A stretch of 64,000 bases of DNA from Meconema thalassinum (GCA_946902985.2 OX336388.2:229516467-229580466); one strand, 5' to 3'. Positions 12,176 to 23,868 are shown, counted from the stretch's first letter. Numbers and translations: made by a program. The notes: generated from the sequence alone by a model not told the origin.

Positions 12176-12228
12176 TATTTCATTTGTCAGGTCATGGCTT
12201 AAAGGTATGTTATTGTTATTGTAATCGT

Positions 12229-12322
12229 TTTGTTGTTGTTGTTGTTGTTGTTGTTGCTGTTTCATTTGTGGGGCTTGGTCATCGTGGACATTTATCTTCG
12301 TGTACTTGGGTGTGTATGCAAA

Positions 12323-12401
<79 letters not shown>

Positions 12402-12470
12402 ATAGATAAATAAATATTAAATATGTGAATAAATAAATGAAAGTGGCAAATACTGTAAACAAATAATAGT
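12229..12470. repeat. (TTG)n and (AAAT)n microsatellites
   Basis: TTG repeats occupy about 12229-12258 and AAAT repeats about 12322-12420. The long minus-strand ORF here (runs of Q and of YLFI) is a by-product of these arrays. Confidence 0.95.
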
Positions 12471-12631
12471 GCATTACGCAATGAGCCTATAATGGCAATA
12501 ATTAAGACACGAGTATGATTATAAAACGAGCGTATGCGAGTTTTATAATTTTCATACGAGTGTCTTAATTACCATTATATGCGAGTTGCATACGACTGTT
12601 TATGTTCGACGATAATTATAACTTTATTATA

Positions 12632-12639
12632 TGTTTTAA
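12632..12639. repeat. Left 8-bp target duplication of the giant element
   Basis: TGTTTTAA lies directly before the left terminus GTAGTGG. The same 8-mer follows the right terminus at 28215-28222 and is present once at the empty site 30447-30454. Confidence 0.9.
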
Positions 12640-13009
12640 GTAGTGGTTTTTGAGGGGTTCAGATGCCACCTCCACCTCCCCACCTCACAAGATGGCGGCG
12701 GCGCGATATCTCTCGAACGCATGGTCGTATTTTGACGAATGAGGTGTCATTGAACTCGGGCTGATACCCCCTTTCCCATGGACAACATATTTCAACCCCA
12801 AAAATAAAATCTACCCTACTAGGGGGTGAAATTGTATTTTTTTTTGAGAATCTCTCTTTCCAATTGCAACATGTGAGAGTTTGAATGCTAATATGGAATG
12901 AAACGTTGTTCTACACAAGAGACATGTGTGCGGTGGAAAGCCACTATGAATTAGCATGCCCACTCATGGCTTTTGTAAGAGGGTGGGAGAGCGGATCCCT
13001 ATGGATGGG

Positions 13010-13160
13010 TTATTGTTGACGGGTCATTGTTGGCAGGTCATTGATGACAGGTCCTTGTGGACGAGTCCTTGTGGACAAGTCCTTGTGGACGAATCCTTGT
13101 CCCTGTGGACTGATCCCTTTGGACCGGTCCCTTTGGCCTGGTCCCTATGGACAGGCTCAT
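13010..13160. repeat. 12-13-bp GTCCTTGTGGAC-type minisatellite, left arm
   Basis: Variants of GGGTCATTGTTGAC, GTCCTTGTGGAC and GTCCCTTTGGAC follow one another. The inverted counterpart is at 27735-27870, and related units occupy the palindrome centre (19040-19420). Each unit is itself partly palindromic (GTCC...GGAC). Confidence 0.85.
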
Positions 13161-13974
13161 GAATTTATTTAAATTATGTCAAAGGGCCTAACTACATTTG
13201 TATGTGTTGAACTGACGTTGTTCACTAATCCCCCACTACTATAATGGGATAACGATATGAAAGGAAAGTGACGAAATACATGTGAACGCATGTGAGACGA
13301 CCTTATTACCGTCTTCCTTGTGAAACAAGTCACATTCTGTTTTGGTTCATACGTGAGAAAATGCAAGTTCATGTGTAATATGACCTAACACACAAGTGTA
13401 CTCATGTGCACGTGCCCGATAAGAGCTAACAAGTCACAACCTGTTTTGACAGTGGTGGGAATAAGGCTAGAGACATGTACGAGTAGTCGAATTACTCCGG
13501 CAGACAACCCCTTTCTTACGGATAACTTATTTCCACTCCAAAATAAAATCTACCCCTACTAGAGGGTGAAATAATAATTTTTAGGTAAAAGTCACTTTCC
13601 ATGTGCAATATGTGGGAGTTTGTATGCCAATATGAAAATAAACTCGTTCCACATAAAGTGCATGCATACAACTGAATGCCGCTATTATTTATCATTTTTG
13701 TTTTTTGTTTTACGAATGCGCAATTGGGTTTTTTGTAAGAGGGTGGGCTTTTTGAATAATGATTTATAGATACGTTTTGTTTTACAAATTAACCAAAGAT
13801 CCAAAAAACTAATAGGTCATCGGCTTTTTAATATTTTATGAACTAAGAAAGCTAGGGACTTGTATGAGGGGTCGTTGGACTAGGGGTGACGCCCTGTTTT
13901 GAATGTATTATTCATTTTTTGTCAAAAGGGCCTAACTGCACTTTTGTTAATATCTCGCTAACTAATAATCAAAG

Positions 13975-14130
13975 AGGGTCAAGTGAGGTGTCATAGGACT
14001 TAAAATGGCCAACCCATCCCCATGACCAATGAATTTACCTAAAAAAAACAGCAAGGTCATTAACCTAAGATTTTATCAACTAATAATCAGAGAGGGACAA
14101 GTGAGGTGTCACAAGACTGAGGATGGTCAC
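13975..14130. repeat. ~120-bp tandem repeat, two units (left arm)
   Basis: The phrase AGTGAGGTGTCA recurs at 13981 and 14101, embedded in TAATAATCAAAGAGGG and AGGTCATTAACCTAAG contexts. The right arm has about five units of the same repeat. Confidence 0.75.
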
Positions 14131-14396
14131 ACAACAAGCGTTAAATACTTGAGGCTAATAATCTACACATACACACACACAAACACACACTTGTTCTAAA
14201 CTAAACTGTCTTTCTGACAGTGCTCACACTGTAGGCAGATAACAGAAATGCTTGGCTAACAGAAATACAATCATTTCCGGTTGTCTAATGTTACCAGCTA
14301 ACCATTTTGTGCTGCAGTGGCGAGCACATGTGCCACTTACACTAGAGATTTTAACTCGATTTCAAGCTCTAAGTCCTAGAACGAATCAAACTAAGA

Positions 14397-14478
14397 AGGG
14401 CATGGTGGCGCAGTGGTTAAGCTGTTAGCCTTTCACTAAAGTGGACTAGGGTTTGATTTCAGGTTAATACGCATGTCA
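14397..14478 (+). mobile_element. tRNA-like / SINE-head fragment, left arm
   Basis: GGCATGGTGGCGCAGTGG resembles an A box and GGGTTTGATTTC a degraded B box. The outer GGCATG can pair with CATGTC, but T-arm spacing is wrong for a functional tRNA. The mirror copy lies at about 25505-25588 on the other strand. Confidence 0.5.
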
Positions 14479-15596
14479 TAAACATATAAAAAAGCAGAGA
14501 TAATGTTTTAAACCGATTACACTCGTCTCTTTTCTAATTATTACTTGGATTACAAATACAAAGGTGGACTGGGTGTGATATACAGTTAATGCTGCCTATC
14601 GCACACTAGCTGTAAGGAAGCCATATGTAGAGATATGTAGAGATCTACCTAGCGATTTCATGAACTGGTATAGCTATGTCGCATAAACGGTGCAGGATAC
14701 AATCCAGCAACTATAATTCGTATCTTGTGGAACAGAGAAAATGCACTTTTGCCTTGATGGATAACAAATGTGTGCACACAAATGACCTACGCATTAGCCT
14801 ACCAAGGGGTTATAACCACGAGGAGAAGGTGTGGTTTCTATATTTTATTGATTAGAGACATGGCTTTTGTAACCAGTAGATTTAATTGATTTAGTATTTT
14901 GTAAATATTTATTTTTGTAATTGTAAATAGTTAATTTTTTGTAAATAGTGGAAACCATTTATATTTGTAATGGTAAATGTTAAATGTATAATTAAAGTTC
15001 TTTGGGATGAGTGTGCATGTCAATGATGTTTTAGGGATAAATAGAGTGGTTGTGTGTTTGTTCTCAAAGACAGGCATGATTGTGTGGATGTATGACTACA
15101 CAGAAAGAGAGAAAGAGAGTGTAGAAACAGCCTTACCTGCACTAGTAATAGTAGACCTCTATGTTTTGCATACACATAGACAGACTGTACGATCGCAATG
15201 GCCAAGCACTCACTTTAACACCATTTACAAAATCTTAAAATGAAAAAATCATGTTTCGCAAATATGAACTTTTGACATAAACAAAATAAAAATAAAATGC
15301 GTAAACAACAAATTGGAAAATCCATGTTTCCATATCATGAAATTCAAAAACATGAAACTGACATTTAAAGGAAATGCAAATGGAAAATTGACAAATTGTA
15401 ATGTGTGAAAAGTGAAAATGAACAAATGGCTATCATTATTTAAAAAAAAATAAAAAAAACATGGTGCTGTATGGTTGAGGTGTGAATCAAACCCTACTTA
15501 TTTTGGACCACCCGAGACTGAGTATACTTGTTTTAGTCCTCATACCACTTTTAAAATTTTGTGTTAAAGCTAGGAATTGAACCCAAGAGCTTGTAG

Positions 15597-15750
15597 GGGG
15601 AGACCAAGGTTAGAATATGTTAAACAGATAGTCTTGAATGTAGGGTGTGGTAGCTATATAGAGATGAAACGATTAGCTCGGGACAGGGGGGGGCATTGAG
15701 ATCTGCAGCAAAACCAGTCAAAAGACTAAAGACTCAAACAACAACATGTA
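15597..15750 (+). mobile_element. LINE 3' tail, left arm
   Basis: It matches the end of the LINE fragment at 29310-29940: GGTTAGAATATGTTAAACAG, then GTAGGGTGTGGTAGCT, GAGATGAAACGATTAGCTC and a final AACAACAAC tail. It is a 5'-truncated retroposed copy now carried inside the giant element. The mirror copy is at 24235-24388. Confidence 0.75.
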
Positions 15751-16026
15751 AGCTCACCAAAATAATGTTGTGTAACGGTAAATGTTAGTCAACGAACAGT
15801 AATGCATTACTAAAACCCATGACACGATACCTATGAGCTTTCCTAAAATTATTTTAAAATGCCTTTAACCCTATATTAAACACCAAGTTCACAAGACTCA
15901 TAACTGCAATGTTATGGTAAAACAAAACAAAATCTATATTTCAAAACAAGCAAGTGGTTTAATCAATGTATACTGGGAAAAGTTTTGTAAGCACTCAAGT
16001 CCACAAGACTAATTAAATTAGTAACT

Positions 16027-16112
16027 GTCAGGTTGGTCGAGTGGTTAAGGTGTTTAACTTAAGATCAAATTCTCTGTACAAGGAAGCAAGGGTTCGAATC
16101 CCTTACCTGACA
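16027..16112 (+). tRNA. tRNA-Leu (anticodon UAA), left arm
   Basis: It is 86 nt long including discriminator A and has no intron. Acceptor GTCAGGT pairs fully with ACCTGAC. The D region has GGTCGAGTGGTTAAGG (A box). The anticodon arm reads TTTAA-CTTAAGA-TCAAA with anticodon TAA and one A-C mismatch in the stem. A long variable arm (TTCTCTGTACAAGGAAGC) marks it as class II, as expected for leucine. T arm AAGGG-TTCGAAT-CCCTT is perfect and holds the B box. No run of four or more T's follows within about 40 bp, so Pol III termination is doubtful. The copy in the other arm is identical as far as I can read. Confidence 0.85.
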
Positions 16113-16380
16113 TAACTATTGACTTAACATTGCTTGGCCACACTGTATTATGATACTCGGTACACAAACCATAGACAGAGGGTATTGTTTAAGGCACTCT
16201 CTTTATGAACAAATTTAGAGACTGTTGATGGTTAACAATTGCATTAATAGTGGGACATGGGGATTGCAATTAAGAAAAAACAGCCAATACCCATACAATA
16301 TTTTTATTCATTTAGTTTTTTTACAATAGTTACACACTGAATACAACTTTTTATATCTTTACCATTGTTTGATATAGATT

Positions 16381-16491
16381 TTAAACACAACGCTTGTTGT
16401 AGATCCTTTTACAACTTTCTCCAGGTACACTTGTTCTTAAAAACTGGGGAAGCCGCAATGGTTTTATAGACATTAAACCATCCTCTTCTTT

Positions 16492-16526
<35 letters not shown>

Positions 16527-17026
16527 TATAAATATTATCTTTATAATTATTATAGTCATTGTCACCATCATTATCATCATCATCCTCAACATCACTAGAA
16601 CTATCCAATTCCTTTTTTTTCTTTTCAAAAGGGACCTCTTGAAGAGTCAGTGTTGCTTTTGATAATGTTACGGTTTTATTGAACGTTGGCAACTGTCCTA
16701 ACATGACTTTTTGAGGAGATAAATGTTTTTTTCACAAGGAAGTCACTATGTTGAGTAACACTATGTTTTTGTTGGGCTTGCTTTTTCGTGTTCTTTTGAT
16801 CATGTTTTGTTAACACTAACGGTGTTTCATTTGGTATACCACATTGATGAGTACCCACACTTAAGACCTCACCATGTTTACTTTTTAGATGACCTAGACA
16901 TTTTGTTGTTCTTTGTTTTGAGCACTGCCAAAATATGATGCCATTCGCATTTTCTCGCTTATAGTTATAAGAGTACCCATGATACAGGGCACGTGGTTTA
17001 CCTTTATTGGTTATAGTATATTCCAT
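16381..17026 (-). pseudogene. FLYWCH zinc-finger protein with acidic tail, left-arm copy (frameshifted)
   Basis: This is the partner of the right-arm copy at 22955-23599. The N-terminal FLYWCH-like finger is identical to it (F-W-Q-C, then T-K-C, then T-H-Q-C). One extra A in an A-run (T-run 16726-16732 on the plus strand) shifts the frame after about codon 97, giving a short product. Downstream of the shift the original frame stays open through an Asp/Glu-rich tract to a C-terminus ending NKRCV and a stop at 16381. So this copy keeps the C-terminal end that a nonsense codon removes in the other copy. The start is the ATG at 17026, since the upstream in-frame GTG is not plausible in an animal. 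Confidence 0.75.
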
Positions 17027-17099
17027 AGTAGCCACTGACTTGTATAGTCGATCCGCCTACTACAAAGGTCTGAACACTTGTGGTGAAAGAATGATGTTG

Positions 17100-17725
17100 T
17101 GTTGACGTTTTATGCAGGATGATGTTGGTGGCATATGTGGGTGGCTTATGTAGGTGGCTTATGTTGATGACATACGTTGTTGGCTTATTTTGGTGGCTTA
17201 TGTTGATGGTTTATGGTGGTGTCTTATGTTGATGGCTTAGGTTGGTGGCTTATGTTGGTGGCTTATGTTAGTGGCTTATGTTGATGACATATGTTGGTGA
17301 CTTATGTTGATAGCTTATGTTGGTGGCTAATGTTGATGACATATGTTGTTGGCTTATGGTGGTGGCTTATGTTGATGGTTCATGTTGCTGGCCTATGTTG
17401 ATGGTTTATGTTAATAGCTTAGGTTAATGTCTTAGGTTGATGGCTTAGGTTGATGGCTTATGTTGGCGGCTTATGGTGGTGGCTTATGTTAGTGGCTTAT
17501 GATGGTGGCTTATGATGGTGGCTTATGGTGGTGGCTTATGATGGTGGCTTATGGTGGTGGTTTATGGAGGCTTATGGTGGTGGCTTATGGTGGTGGCTTA
17601 TGGTGGTGGCTTATGATGGTGGCTTATGGTGGTGGCTTATGGTGGCTTATGGTGGTGACTTATAGTGGTGGCCTATGTTGGTGGCTTATTTTTGGTGGTA
17701 TACGTTAATACCTTATTTGTAATGG
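17100..17725. repeat. 12-bp GGTGGCTTATGTT-type array, left arm
   Basis: About fifty imperfect units of GGTGGCTTATGTT, GATGGCTTATG and related forms are present. The inverted array is at 22240-22865. The Trp/Gly-rich ORF across it is a repeat artefact. The array lies directly upstream of the FLYWCH gene, about 75 bp from its start. Confidence 0.9.
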
Positions 17726-18640
17726 CTTATTTGACAAGTTATTTTTATCAATGTATTTAGAGGATTTTTTCTCTTGGTCTTGGAAAGTATCTCAACCCTT
17801 TTTTTATGGTAGCATAATGCTTACCGCCATGTTTGTAAGCAACAACAACACACTAAAATTCCAAGAATCCAAAGTACTCTAAGGTTAATGATTGTCTCTC
17901 AACTCCATTCAACGCCTAATCAAAAACATTATATATTTATCGCATTTTTCAAAAAAGGTAAATTGGGGAAGTAGGCTATATGTTTAAACTAAAAAATCAT
18001 ATCAAATCATATGCTAACTCCAACACCTACGTCTATCCCACTCTCAGTCAAAAAATATATATAATATTCTTTAAATTTTTCCAAAACAGTATTTGTAAAG
18101 TAGGCCATATTTTGAAAACTAATCATTCTATAAAGTAATATATAGACTCAAACCAATGGCTTTTATATCCTTAATCGTAAGAACAAAATATGGAATTTTT
18201 GATATTTTTTCCAAAAATGTTCATTTTAAATCGGGGCTATATTTTGGAAACTAGGAATTTTACAAGAAAGTTTGTTTAACGTAAATGACAAGTATTTACC
18301 CCCCACTACCCACAAACCAAGTCCCAGGTCTCTAGGACAAAATACAAAAAAGTTCAATTTGGAAAGTAGGCGATATTTTGAAAACTAATCATTCTAAAAA
18401 GTCATATATAGACTCAAACCAATGGCTTTTATGTCCTTAATTGGTAGAACAAAACTTAACATTTTTTCAGTTTTTCCAAAAAAAGTCCAATTTTCAAAAT
18501 TGTCTATATTTTGGGAACTAAGAATTTTACAAAAAAGTTTGTTTAACGAAAATGAAAGGTCTTTACCCCCCTCTACCCAAAACATAAATTTCAGGTCCCT
18601 AGGACAAAACTGTGCGGTAGGTTTTTTTCTGGGGGGAGAG
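17726..18640. other. AT-rich segment of the left arm
   Basis: It contains two diverged direct repeats of about 230-300 bp (phrases AGTAGGCNATATTTTG, AACTAATCATTCTA and ATAGACTCAAACCAATGGC). The short ORFs here are mirrored in the right arm and show no domain. I see no independent gene. Confidence 0.5.
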
Positions 18641-19035
18641 TTCTATATCCACCTCCACCTCCCCATCTCACAAAATGGCGGCCATAGCTTAACTTAACCT
18701 CGCCTAACCTAACAAAATGGCGGCCGTAGCTTAACTTAACCTAGCCTAACCTAACTAGATGGCGGCCGTAGCTTAACTTAACCTCGCCTAACCTAACAAG
18801 ATGGCGGCCGTAGCTTAACTTAATCTAGCCTAACCTACGAGGTGTGATCAAAAAATTTTCAAGATGGTGGTCATAGCTTAACTGAACCTAGCCTAACCTA
18901 ACCTTACTTAACCTAAACCTACGAGGTGTGATCATAAAGTTCCAAGATGGCGGTCGTAGCTTAACTCAACCTAACCTAACCCTACGAGGTGTGATCAAAA
19001 AGTTCCAAAATGGCTGCCGTAGCTTAACTTAACCG
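18640..19035. repeat. Tandem array with TTAACCTAGCCTAACC and ATGGCGGCCGTAGC, left arm
   Basis: Units of about 55-75 bp combine a CTAACCTAAC run with AAGATGGCGGCCGTAGC and, later, CTACGAGGTGTGATCA. The mirror array is at 19415-19795. Confidence 0.85.
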
Positions 19036-19039
19036 TTGA

Positions 19040-19420
19040 TTGAATCCTGTTGATTGACCCCTTTTGATTGATCTCTGTTGATGTATCCCTTTGGACTGGT
19101 CCCTGTTGACTAGCCCCCTTTGGACGGGTCCTTTTTGAAGGGAGTCATTTTTTTAAACGGATCCCGGAGGACGGGTCCTTGTTGACGGGTACCTGTGGGC
19201 GGGTCCCTTTGACATAATTTGGATATAATGCAGGGATCAGTCCAAAGGACCCACCCACAGGGACCCGTCAACAAGGACCCGTCCTCCGGGACCCGTTTAA
19301 AAAAATGACTCCCTTCAAAAAGGACCCGTCCGAAGGGGGCTAGTCAACAGGGACCAGTCCAAAGGGATACATCAACAGAGATCAATCAAAAGGGGTCAAT
19401 CAACAGGATTCAATCAACGG
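19040..19420. repeat. Palindrome centre with GTCC/GGAC minisatellite
   Basis: Both arms end in units such as GGACGGGTCCTTGTTGAC. The arms meet at a spacer of about 27 bp (19213-19239). The sequence CCCTTTGACATAATTT at the centre also occurs next to the outer minisatellite near 27700, which suggests the centre was built from outer-arm material. Confidence 0.8.
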
Positions 19421-20464
19421 TTAAGTTAAGCTACGGCAGCCATTTTGGAACTTTTTGATCACACCTCGTAGGGTTAGGTTAGGTTGAGTTAAGCTACGAC
19501 CGCCATCTTGGAACTTTATGATCACACCTCGTAGGTTTAGGTTAAGTTAGGTTAGGTTAGGCTAGGTTCAGTTAAGCTATGACCACCAACTTGAAATTTT
19601 TTTGATCACACCTCGTAGGTTAGGCTAGGTTAAGTTAAGCTACGGCCGCCATCGTGTTAGGTTAGGCTAGGTTAAGTTAAGCTACGGCCGCCATCTAGTT
19701 AGGTTAGGCTAGGTTAAGTTAAGCTACGGCTGCCATTTTGTTAGGTTAGGCTAGGTTAAGTTAAGCTATGGCCGCCATTTTGTGAGATGGGGGGGTGGAG
19801 GTGGATATAGAACCCCCCCCCCCAGAAAAATACCTACTGCACAGTTTTGTCCTAGGGACCTGAAATTTATGTTTTGGGTAGAGGGGGGTAAAGACCTTTC
19901 ATTTTCGTTAAACATACTTTTTTGTAAAATTCTTAGTTCCCAAAATATAGACAATTTTGAAAATTGGACTTTTTTTAGAAAAACTGAAAAAATGTTAAGT
20001 TTTGTTCTACCAATTAAGGACATAAAAGCGTTTTGGTTTGAGTCTATATATGACTTTTTAGAATGATTAGTTTTCAAAATATCGCCTACTTTCCAAATTG
20101 AACTTTTTTTGTATTTTGTCCTAGAGACCTGGGACTTGGTTTGTGGGTAGTGGGGGGTAAATACCTGTCATTTACGTTAAACAAACTTTCTTGTAAAATT
20201 CCTAGTTTCCAAAATATAGCCCCGATTTAAAATGAAAATTTTTGGAAAAAATATCAAAAATTCCATATTTTGTTCTTACGATTAAGGATATAAAAGCCAT
20301 TGGTTTGAGTCTATATATGACTTTATAGAATGATTAGTTTTCAAAATATGGCCTACTTTACAAATACTATTTTGGAAAAATTTAAAGAATATTATATATA
20401 TTTTTTGACTGAGAGTGGGATAGACGTAGGTGTTGGAGTTAGCATATGATTTGATATGATTTTT

Positions 20465-21979
20465 AGCCAATTTTCAATTTTGAAAAAATAGGCTTATGAG
20501 ATCACCTTTTGTCCGTGTGTGTGTGCGTGTGTGCGTGTGTGTGTGTGTGAGGTGTGGGTGTGTCCCCCCCTAATAAAATCTAAACGGCTGGAGCGATTTC
20601 AATGAAACTCGGTAAGTTCGTAGCACTATTCCCGGCGACCTCGACCGTGCTCTTCAAATTTTGTTACGTCTCCCCAATCCAACATGGCGGCTATGCGAAA
20701 TATTTGACTAGCATTCAATATCTCCGAAACTATTACCGATATCGCCCTGAAATTGTGTATGGTGATAAAGGGCACTACTAGAAGTTCACCTATGAGACTT
20801 TCAAAAACCTGGTGACTACAAAACCAACATGGCGGTCAAGCGAAGTTGAGACTTTCAAATAAGACTTTTCTCGCGATTTAACTATCCAAACGTAATGAAA
20901 CTTGGTACAGCAAATGTTTATACACATTGTAATGCACTGGAGTCTAATTTAGTTCAATTGTTTACATAACCTCAAAATGGCGGCTGTGCGAAATATTTCA
21001 CTGTTATTCTATATCTCCGAAACTATTACAGATATCACCCTGCAATTTTGTACGGTGATAAAGGGTACTGATACAAGTTAACCTATGTATATTTCAAAAA
21101 CCTGTAAAGTACAAAACGAACATGGCACCCAAGCGAATTTGAAATATATTAATAGACTTTTCTCGTGATTTAACTCTTTGAGCGCAGTGAAGTGTGGTAC
21201 AGTAAATGAGTTTGCAGATTGTAATGCACTGCCATCTAATTTTATTCAATTGTTTACATAACCTCAAGATGGCGGCTGTGCGAAATTTTAAAATTAAGTT
21301 TATATTTCTTGTGTCGTAATCATGCGATCGAAGTGAAAGTTTGAATAATGAACCTAGGCAATAATTGTCATTGAATAGTACATAACTGTATGGCCTATAC
21401 ATATAACAATCCTAAATGGCGAGCTTCCGAAATATTTAGACGGTTCTCAATATCTATGAATCTTTTACAGCAACCAAACTGAATTTTTTATTGTTCATAG
21501 AGACTATGAACATATGTTCACCTATAGGACTTCAATAACCTGGTGAGCACAGATCCAACAAGGCGGCGACGCGAAGTATAAATATTTAAATGGACGTTTC
21601 TCGCGAATTAACTATCCGAGTGCCGTGAAACGTTGCAAGTTAAATGCTTATACAAATGTTGATCCACTGGCATCTAATTTATTTCAATTGTTTGCATAAT
21701 CACAATATGGCTGATGTGCATAATTTAAAAATCTCGTTTTTACTTCTTGTGTTCTAATCATGCGATTGAAGTTTGAATACGACACGTACACAATAATATT
21801 AATGTAATAGTACAAAAATAAAAATCCAACCTGGCGACAATCAGAAATATTTAGACGGTTCTCAATATCTACGAATCTGTTACAGCAATTAAACTGAAAT
21901 TTTGTATGTTTATAGTGGCAATTAACATGAGTAGGATATAGGAAAATAGGCTGTATAGTTCTTCACGGAACTACTTGTT
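20465..21979 (+). mobile_element. Helentron/DINE-1-like element, family B, nested in right arm
   Basis: It starts AGCCAATTTTCAATTTTG, then ATAGGCTTATGAGATC, a GTGTGTGCGTG microsatellite, a C run and CTAAACGGCTGGAGCG. The body repeats phrases such as CAACATGGCGGC and CGAAACTATTACCGA. It ends with a hairpin TAGTTC-TTCACG-GAACTA followed by CTTGTT. The left arm holds the uninterrupted site (GTTTAAACTAAAAAATCAT, plus strand). Comparing the two arms shows a clean insertion with no target duplication. No ORF is present. Other copies are at 35721 and 45688. Confidence 0.85.
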
Positions 21980-22239
21980 TAGTTTAAACATATAGCCTAC
22001 TTCCCCAATTTACCTTTTTTGAAAAATGCGAAAAATATATAATGTTTTTGATTAGGCGTTGAATGGAGTTGAGAGACAATCATTAACCTTAGAGTACTTT
22101 GGATTCTTGGAATTTTAGTGTGTTGTTGTTGCTTACAAACATGGCGGTAAGCATTATGCTACCATAAAAAAAGGGTTGAGATACTTTCCAAGACCAAGAG
22201 AAAAAATCCTCTAAATACATTGATAAAAATAACTTGTCA

Positions 22240-22865
22240 AATAAGCCATTACAAATAAGGTATTAACGTATACCACCAAAAATAAGCCACCAACATAGGC
22301 CACCACTATAAGTCACCACCATAAGCCACCATAAGCCACCATCATAAGCCACCATAAGCCATCACCACAAGCCACCATCATAAGCCACCACCATAAGCCA
22401 CCACCATAAGCCACCATAAACCACCACAATAAGCCACCATCATAAGCCACCACCATAAGCCACCATCATAAGCCACCACCATAAGCCACTAACATAAGCC
22501 ACCACCATAAGCCGCCAACATAAGCCATCAACCTAAGCCATCAACCTAAGACATTAACCTAAGCTATTAACATAAACCATCAACATAGGCCAGCAACATG
22601 AACCATCAACATAAGCCACCACCATAAGCCAACAACATATGTCATCAACATTAGCCACCAACATAAGCTATCAACATAAGTCACCAACATATGTCATCAA
22701 CATAAGCCACTAACATAAGCCACCAACATAAGCCACCAACCTAAGCCATCAACATAAGACACCACCATAAACCATCAACATAAGCCACCAAAATAAGCCA
22801 ACAACGTATGTCATCAACAAAAGCCATCTACATAAGCCACCCACATATGCCACCAACATCATCCT
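22240..22865. repeat. 12-bp array, right arm
   Basis: This is the inverted counterpart of 17100-17725, seen here as ACATAAGCCACC units. It ends about 90 bp before the FLYWCH start. Confidence 0.9.
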
Positions 22866-22954
22866 GCATAAAACGTCAACACAACATCATTCTTTCACCA
22901 CAAGTGTTCAGACCTTTGTAGTAGGCGGATCGACTATACAAGTCAGTGGCTACT

Positions 22955-23453
22955 ATGGAATATACTATAACCAATAAAGGTAAACCACGTGCCCTGTATC
23001 ATGGGTACTCTTATAACTATAAGCGAGAAAATGCGAATGGCATCATATTTTGGCAGTGCTCAAAACAAAGAACAACAAAATGTCTAGGTCATCTAAAAAG
23101 TAAACATGGTGAGGTCTTAAGTGTGGGTACTCATCAATGTGGTATACCAAATGAAACACCGTTAGTGTTAACAAAACATGATCAAAAGAACACGAAAAAG
23201 CAAGCCCAACAAAAACATAGTGTTACTCAACATAGTGACTTCCTTGTGAAAAATCATTTATCTCCTCAAAAAGTCATGTTAGGACAGTTGCCAACGTTCA
23301 ATAAAACCGTAACATTATCAAAAGCAACACAGACTCTTCAAGAGGTCCCTTTTGAAAAGGAAAAAAAGGAATTGGATAGTTCTAGTGATGTTGAGGATGA
23401 TGATGATAATGATGGTGACAATGACTATAATAATTATAAAGATAATATTTATA

Positions 23454-23488
<35 letters not shown>

Positions 23489-23599
23489 TAAGAAGAGGAT
23501 GGTTTAATGTCTATAAAACCATTGCGGCTTCCCCAGTTTTTAAGAACAAGAGTACCTGGAGAAAGTTGTAAAAGGATCTACAACAAGCGTTGTGTTTAA
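22955..23599 (+). pseudogene. FLYWCH zinc-finger protein with acidic tail, right-arm copy (nonsense)
   Basis: The full frame would be 214 aa, but an in-frame TAA at codon 179 (23489-23491) cuts it to 178. Residues about 3-65 form a FLYWCH-like finger: F-W-Q-C (W33, C35), C43, then T-H-Q-C (H60, C62). The usual last ligand is His, so Cys at the final position is a variation. A basic stretch (KNTKKQAQQK) follows, then a Ser/Asp segment and a (GAT)n-encoded Asp tract. FLYWCH domains bind DNA and occur in MULE/Phantom-type transposon proteins and some chromatin factors, so a role in binding the element's own arms is inference. An AATAAA lies about 70 bp after the stop at 23599. The annotated GTG at 22946 was not used. 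Confidence 0.8.
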
Positions 23600-23868
23600 A
23601 ATCTATATCAAACAATGGTAAAGAGATAAAAAGTTGTATTCAGTGTGTAACTATTGTAAAAAAAACTAAATGAATAAAAATATTGTATGGGTATTGGCTG
23701 TTTTTTCTTAATTGCTATCCCCATGTCCGACTATTAATGCAATTGTTAACCATCAACAGTCTCTAACTATGTTCATAAAGAGAGTGCCTTAAACAATACC
23801 CTCTGTCTATGGTTTGTGTACCGAGTATCATCATACAGTGTGGCCAAGCAATGTTAAGTCAATAGTTA

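Larger units (their letters stand above)
12640..19212 (+). repeat. Left arm of the palindrome
   Basis: Its inverted partner is 19240-28214. In outward-to-inward order it holds the terminus, GTCC/GGAC minisatellite, ~120-bp repeat (2 units), tRNA-like fragment, LINE tail, tRNA-Leu, FLYWCH gene, GGTGGCTTATGTT array, an AT-rich segment, TTAACCTAGCC array and central GTCC/GGAC minisatellite. Confidence 0.9.

Noticed and set aside
12170..12481. Minus-strand ORF of 103 aa with Y/L/F/I and Q runs
   Set aside because: It is the translation of (AAAT)n and (TTG)n microsatellites.
13169..13372. 67-aa ORF conserved at 27513-27716
   Set aside because: Conservation is explained by the inverted arms. There is no recognisable domain, and the neighbouring frames are equally conserved.
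17499..17708. Trp/Gly-rich 69-aa ORF
   Set aside because: It is the translation of the 12-bp tandem array and has no start context or homology motif.
22946..22954. GTG upstream start for the FLYWCH ORF
   Set aside because: GTG starts are not expected in an animal nuclear gene. The ATG nine bases downstream is used.
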